A stretch of DNA of 64,000 bases from Prevotellaceae bacterium (GTDB taxonomy: Bacteria; Bacteroidota; Bacteroidia; Bacteroidales; Bacteroidaceae). The notes beneath the pieces are model-generated. The model searched no databases. It saw nothing but the letters and a program-made list of their open reading frames with translations, and had not been told where the DNA came from. How positions within the stretch are numbered: position 1 is the stretch's first letter; each line of letters begins with the position of its first letter. Made by a program: the position numbers and the translations under genes. Location of the stretch: positions 37,855-101,854 of the forward strand of contig JAHZGX010000020.1 in the NCBI GenBank assembly GCA_019420585.1, read 5' to 3'. Shown here one piece after another: positions 60,619 to 64,000 of this stretch.

Positions 60619-61848
60619 ATGAAAAAAACATTCCTATCCCTGCTGTGCCTGGCTATGTCCATGACCACCGGTGCACAGCAATACATGCGCATTTGGCAAG
60701 GTGGCAATGACACACGTGTAGCCCTGCAGGACATCACCTACTCGGCCGATGGAACCACCCTGCAGGTTGCAGGGCAGCAATACAATACGGCCAGCGTGGA
60801 CAGCATCACCATGGTGCACGTGATTACCGTCACCTACCAGGGAGGACAGGCCACGGTGGACGCAGGAAAGGCTCCCGGGGTGACCTACACCGTGGAAGGA
60901 GCCAACGTGAACATCGTGAGCACCAACAAGACACAGGAACTGGAAACCGTGCTGCAAGGCACCAGCACCAACGGATCACTGACTTACACAGGACCGCTCA
61001 AGTGCAAGTTCTACCTCAACGGACTTAATCTCACATCAACCCAGGGGGCTGCCATAGACATACAGTGCGGCAAACGCGTGGACCTGATACTGGTTGACGG
61101 CACACAGAACACCGTAACCGATGCCGCAGGAGGCTTGCAGAAAGCCGCGCTCTACTGCAAGGGACACTTGGAGGTGGAAGGCAGCGGAAACCTGACCGTG
61201 AGCGGGAACACACGCCACGCCATTGCTTCGAAAGAATACCTGCAACTCAAGAAGTCCACGGGAACCATCACCATAGCCAAGGCGGCTGGCGATGCCATAC
61301 ACGTGGGACAGTACCTGCTCATGAGCGGAGGCACCATCAACATCGACGAGAACACTGCCGGAGACGGTATACAGGTGGAGACCATGCTGCTTGATGACAA
61401 ACTGACCCCCGACCCCAGCAAGGAAGAAAACGGCAAGATATTTATTAAGGGAGGCACCATCAACGCCGTCATTGCCCACGAGGACTACAAAGGCATAAAG
61501 AACGACGAGGGTGACGTGACTATATCTGGCGGCAACATACGCATCCTGGCAAACGGGAATGGCTCAAGAGGCATACAGACCGATGGAAACATGACCGTCA
61601 GTGCCGCCGATGGCGAAACCACCATCTACATCGAGGCCAACGGTGCAAGGTGCACCGACATCAACGATTCGGTGGACCCACACCGCTGCATGGGCATCAA
61701 GGTGGAAAAGAACCTCACCATGATGGGAGGCACCACCACGGTGAAGAACACCGGCAGCAAGGCACGAGGCATCAAGGTCAACGGAACCTACACCTACAAA
61801 GGAGGCACGGTGGATGCCCAGGTGGTGGCCACCACAACTGCCAACTGA
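60619..61848 (+). CDS. Secreted carbohydrate-binding-domain (DUF4353-like) beta-helix protein
   Basis: A 409-residue protein with a signal peptide (about 1-19). From about residue 130 it has repeated turns of a right-handed beta-helix: LNGLNLTSTQGAAIDIQCGKRV, GHLEVEGSGNLTVSGNTRHAI, GDAIHVGQYLLMSGGTINID, GGNIRILANGNGSRGI and GIKVEKNLTMMGGTTTVKN. This is the pattern of the bacterial carbohydrate-binding domain family often found with CotH kinases, VTC-domain and DUF4956 genes. No C-terminal YDLQGR tail is present. The start at 60619 is set by the signal peptide. A perfect hairpin follows. Confidence 0.82.
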   Translation: MKKTFLSLLCLAMSMTTGAQQYMRIWQGGNDTRVALQDITYSADGTTLQVAGQQYNTASVDSITMVHVITVTYQGGQATVDAGKAPGVTYTVEGANVNIVSTNKTQELETVLQGTSTNGSLTYTGPLKCKFYLNGLNLTSTQGAAIDIQCGKRVDLILVDGTQNTVTDAAGGLQKAALYCKGHLEVEGSGNLTVSGNTRHAIASKEYLQLKKSTGTITIAKAAGDAIHVGQYLLMSGGTINIDENTAGDGIQVETMLLDDKLTPDPSKEENGKIFIKGGTINAVIAHEDYKGIKNDEGDVTISGGNIRILANGNGSRGIQTDGNMTVSAADGETTIYIEANGARCTDINDSVDPHRCMGIKVEKNLTMMGGTTTVKNTGSKARGIKVNGTYTYKGGTVDAQVVATTTAN

Positions 61849-61873
61849 CTCGACAGACACACTCCCACACACG

Positions 61874-61910
61874 AAAGGCTGCATTGACGGACATCCCCAA
61901 TGCAGCCTTT
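61874..61910 (+). terminator. Terminator of the VTC/DUF4956 locus
   Basis: Perfect 12-bp inverted repeat (61874-61885 with 61899-61910) ending in TTTT, 25 bases past the stop. Confidence 0.85.
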
Positions 61911-62015
61911 TCCATACCCATGCATTTACGCCGCCCGACCCTTTCCCTCACCACGCTTAGGGAATCGCCCCACAGAGTTTCGGCATTTCCCCAAGGCAGT
62001 ATCACGGGAAATGAA

Positions 62016-62023
62016 TAACTTTG
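62016..62023 (+). promoter_or_regulatory. Bacteroidetes -7 box of the YD-rich lipoprotein gene
   Basis: TAACTTTG, 27 bases before the start at 62051. It excludes the ATG at 62021. Confidence 0.6.
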
Positions 62024-62050
62024 CTACAGAAACAAGAAAGGAACAGCATT

Positions 62051-62689
62051 ATGAAGAAATTCTGGACTCTGTGGATGACCCTCTGTGCCATGGTGACTGC
62101 CACTGCACTCTCCTCCTGTGACGATGACATGTCACGCGCCGTAACGCTCTCAGGCGAATGGCAGGGAGACTTTGGGATGTTTTACGAATATGAGTACCGT
62201 GGGCGCGTATACACATTCGACTCCTATGACACGCGCATTGTGTTCTATCCCGACCACGACTATGCCACCTATGGCTACGGCAAGGAAGTGGACTATTATG
62301 ATTACGGCCCTTATGCCTACCAGTATTACCGGTTCCGCTGGTACATTGACCAGGGTAACCTGTATCTGGAATACCCTTACGACCCATCGCTCAATACGGT
62401 CATACACGACTATCACATGAGCAGCAACACCTTTTACGGCTACTTTGGCAACTCCAACAATCGCTTCTACCTGCGCAAGATAACCGATTTCTATGACTGG
62501 GGAGGCTACAGCGGAAACTACTATTACGACCCGCGAAACGACTGGGATTCCTATTATCCCCGCTATGTGAAGCCCGAAGCAGAGACCGCCGACACGCTCA
62601 CCCGCAACATGCCTCTACCCTCCGGCGACGAGGTCAAGAGCGAGGGAACCATAGTGCGACGCGGCAACCGCTTTTCGGTAACACGCTGA
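62051..62689 (+). CDS. Tyr/Asp-rich lipoprotein, unknown
   Basis: A 212-residue lipoprotein: signal MKKFWTLWMTLCAMVTATALSSC-type with Cys at about 23, followed by DDD, an outer-membrane retention or surface-type signal. The mature part is unusually rich in Tyr, Asp and Gly (for example DYYDYGPYAYQYYRFRWY) and looks like a single beta-barrel or lipocalin-like domain (GEWQGDFGMFYEY; YLRKI near 150). I recognise no family with certainty. It has its own promoter after the VTC/DUF4956 terminator. Confidence 0.75.
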   Translation: MKKFWTLWMTLCAMVTATALSSCDDDMSRAVTLSGEWQGDFGMFYEYEYRGRVYTFDSYDTRIVFYPDHDYATYGYGKEVDYYDYGPYAYQYYRFRWYIDQGNLYLEYPYDPSLNTVIHDYHMSSNTFYGYFGNSNNRFYLRKITDFYDWGGYSGNYYYDPRNDWDSYYPRYVKPEAETADTLTRNMPLPSGDEVKSEGTIVRRGNRFSVTR

Positions 62690-62715
62690 GCACTGCGGCC
62701 TGCGAGCATAAAAAG

Positions 62716-62750
62716 AGAGTGGCAGCACCCATTACAGATGCTGCCACTCT
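62716..62750. terminator. Bidirectional terminator
   Basis: Perfect 12-bp inverted repeat (62716-62727 with 62739-62750), arms AGAGTGGCAGCA/TGCTGCCACTCT. TCTTTTTG follows on the plus strand; a T run also follows on the minus strand. Confidence 0.85.
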
Positions 62751-62837
62751 TCTTTTTGCGTTTGCCCTGCTGCCTTTCAATCTCCCTCATCCCCTTAGAC
62801 GGGAACGGACAAAGGGAAATGCGACCTGGGGAAATGC

Positions 62838-64000
62838 TCAGAGTTTGTTCTGTTTGAGTTTCTCCACAAACTCATCAATGCGCTGCAACTGAGCCGGAAT
62901 GTCAATCTGCTGCGGGCAGTGCGGCACACAGACACGGCACTGGATGCAGTGGTTGGCCTGGCGCAGGCGTGGAACACTGCGGTCATAGCCAACAAGGAAG
63001 GCCTGGCGTGCCTGCTGATAGTTGCGCGCCTGCTGGCTCTCGGGTACTTGCCCCTTGTTGACGCATTTGTTGTAATGCAAAAGGATGGCCGGGATGTCCA
63101 GTCCATAAGGACAGGGCATGCAATACTTGCAGTCGTTGCAGTCAATGGTGGGATAACTCTTGATGAGAGCAGCCGTCTCACCCTCAAGCCACTCCTGCTC
63201 CTCCTGTGTGAGCGACTCCAAGGGGGCATAGGAGCGTATGTTGTCCTGCAAATGCTCCATATAGGTCATGCCACTAAGTACTGTGAGCACGTTCTCCTTG
63301 GAACCAATGTAGCGGAAAGCCCAACTGGCCACGCTATTTTCGGGCTTGCGCTGCTTGAGGTGCGCCACCACATGGTCAGGCACCTTGCTCAGGCGGCCTC
63401 CCAAAAGTGGCTCCATGATGACCGCCGGTATGCTGCGCTTCTCCAGTTCGCCGTACAGGTACTCGCCGCTGCGCCCCTTGTCCTCGTCATTATGCCAGTC
63501 ACAATAGTTGGCCTGTATCTGCACAAAGTCCCAGTGATACAGGTCATGGTGCTCCAGAAGCCAGTCATATACGGCCACGTCACCGTGGAATGAGAATCCT
63601 AAGTTGCGTATGCGACCCGCCTCACGCTGCTCCATAAGCCAGTCGAGCAGGCCGTTGTCAAGGTAACGCTCATGCAATGTCCTCATGCCGCCACCGCCCA
63701 CCGAATGCAGCAGGAGATAGTCCACATAGTCGGTCTTGAGGTACTGAAGGCTGTTCTCAAACATCTTCTTGCCCTCCTCGAAGGGATATTGGCTCGGACT
63801 GAAATTACTGAGTTTGGTGGCTATGAAATACTTGTCACGGGAATAGCCGCTGGCCTGGAGCGCAATGCCCAAAGACTCCTCGCTCTTGCCCCGGCAATAT
63901 GCAGGCGACGTATCAAAATAATTCACGCCATGGTCAAGCGCATATCGGCACAGGCGATTAATCTCCTCCTGGTCCAATTCGTCAGCCTGTACGTTCTCCT
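62838..64000 (-). CDS. Aldo/keto reductase with C-terminal 4Fe-4S ferredoxin domain (5' end outside window)
   Basis: At least 387 residues; the frame is open to the window edge, so roughly the first 30-40 residues are missing. The AKR active-site Asp and Tyr are in YFDTSPAYCRGKSEE, and the barrel continues with DYVDYLLLHSVGG and LGFSFHG. After about residue 280 come two cysteine clusters, CNDCKYCMPCPYGLDIP and CIQCRVCVPHCPQQIDIP, typical of the ferredoxin-like tail in this AKR subfamily. The protein reduces or oxidises carbonyl compounds, possibly with electrons passed through the clusters. Substrate unknown. Confidence 0.93.
   Translation of the reverse strand, partial: ENVQADELDQEEINRLCRYALDHGVNYFDTSPAYCRGKSEESLGIALQASGYSRDKYFIATKLSNFSPSQYPFEEGKKMFENSLQYLKTDYVDYLLLHSVGGGGMRTLHERYLDNGLLDWLMEQREAGRIRNLGFSFHGDVAVYDWLLEHHDLYHWDFVQIQANYCDWHNDEDKGRSGEYLYGELEKRSIPAVIMEPLLGGRLSKVPDHVVAHLKQRKPENSVASWAFRYIGSKENVLTVLSGMTYMEHLQDNIRSYAPLESLTQEEQEWLEGETAALIKSYPTIDCNDCKYCMPCPYGLDIPAILLHYNKCVNKGQVPESQQARNYQQARQAFLVGYDRSVPRLRQANHCIQCRVCVPHCPQQIDIPAQLQRIDEFVEKLKQNKL

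Overview
The window comes from a chromosome of the order Bacteroidales. The evidence is a single-chain SecDF, a gamma-alpha fused 2-oxoacid:ferredoxin oxidoreductase, the gene set DUF4271-hemD-rnpA-yidD, GH92/GH84/GH43/GH38 secreted glycosidases, and many promoters with the Bacteroidetes -7 box TAnnTTTG. Several of these carry a TTG about 20 bases upstream. Base composition looks GC-rich for the group, and three secreted proteins end in the same YDLQGR-type tail common in Prevotella-like species. I cannot name the species. I see no plasmid, phage, transposase or CRISPR array.

Layout. 1-250: palindromic repeats. 251-9860: SecB-like protein, DUF4886 protein, SecDF, a rhomboid/endonuclease operon divergent from an HU gene, and a MATE exporter. 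9937-16912: two large secreted glycosidases (GH38 and GH43). 17206-21843: tRNA-Gln, tyrS, korB, korA, tRNA-Arg. 22082-24497: sugar oxidoreductase and epimerase operon. 24763-29175: operon-like run metK, LOG, DUF4271, hemD, rnpA, yidD. 29515-33993: double SGNH esterase, GH92 mannosidase, VOC lipoprotein. 34098-35560: an AT-rich island with a lipoprotein/four-helix membrane protein pair. 35561-39089: CoA transferase, then pfs-luxS-tatD. 39631-43340: tryptophanase divergent from an AraC regulator, and a degenerate ThiD kinase fused to an AraC DNA-binding domain. 43495-51071: nucleoside hydrolase, GH84, PepC, RbfA, LolC/E-type permease, anSME-type radical SAM enzyme. 51650-57470: a small peptide, an 872-residue secreted protein, NamZ, RsgA, Frr. 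57615-62689: a locus of VTC-type polymerase, DUF4956, DUF2490 and secreted repeat proteins. 62838-64000: partial aldo/keto reductase.

How the genes fit together. MetK, Pfs and LuxS form most of the activated methyl cycle and would produce AI-2. The mannosidases, GH84, esterase, NamZ and maturase suggest growth on host or microbial glycans and cell-wall sugars. Kor, the CoA transferase and tryptophanase suggest anaerobic fermentation with indole release.

The most unusual findings are: (1) a family of about 120-340 bp structured intergenic repeats, in three copies, each pointing into a hairpin that lies just past the 3' end of a neighbouring gene; (2) the VTC/DUF4956/DUF2490/secreted-protein locus; (3) the AT-rich lipoprotein and membrane-protein pair with a possible bacteriocin-like C-terminus; (4) the ThiD-AraC fusion whose kinase active site is eroded.
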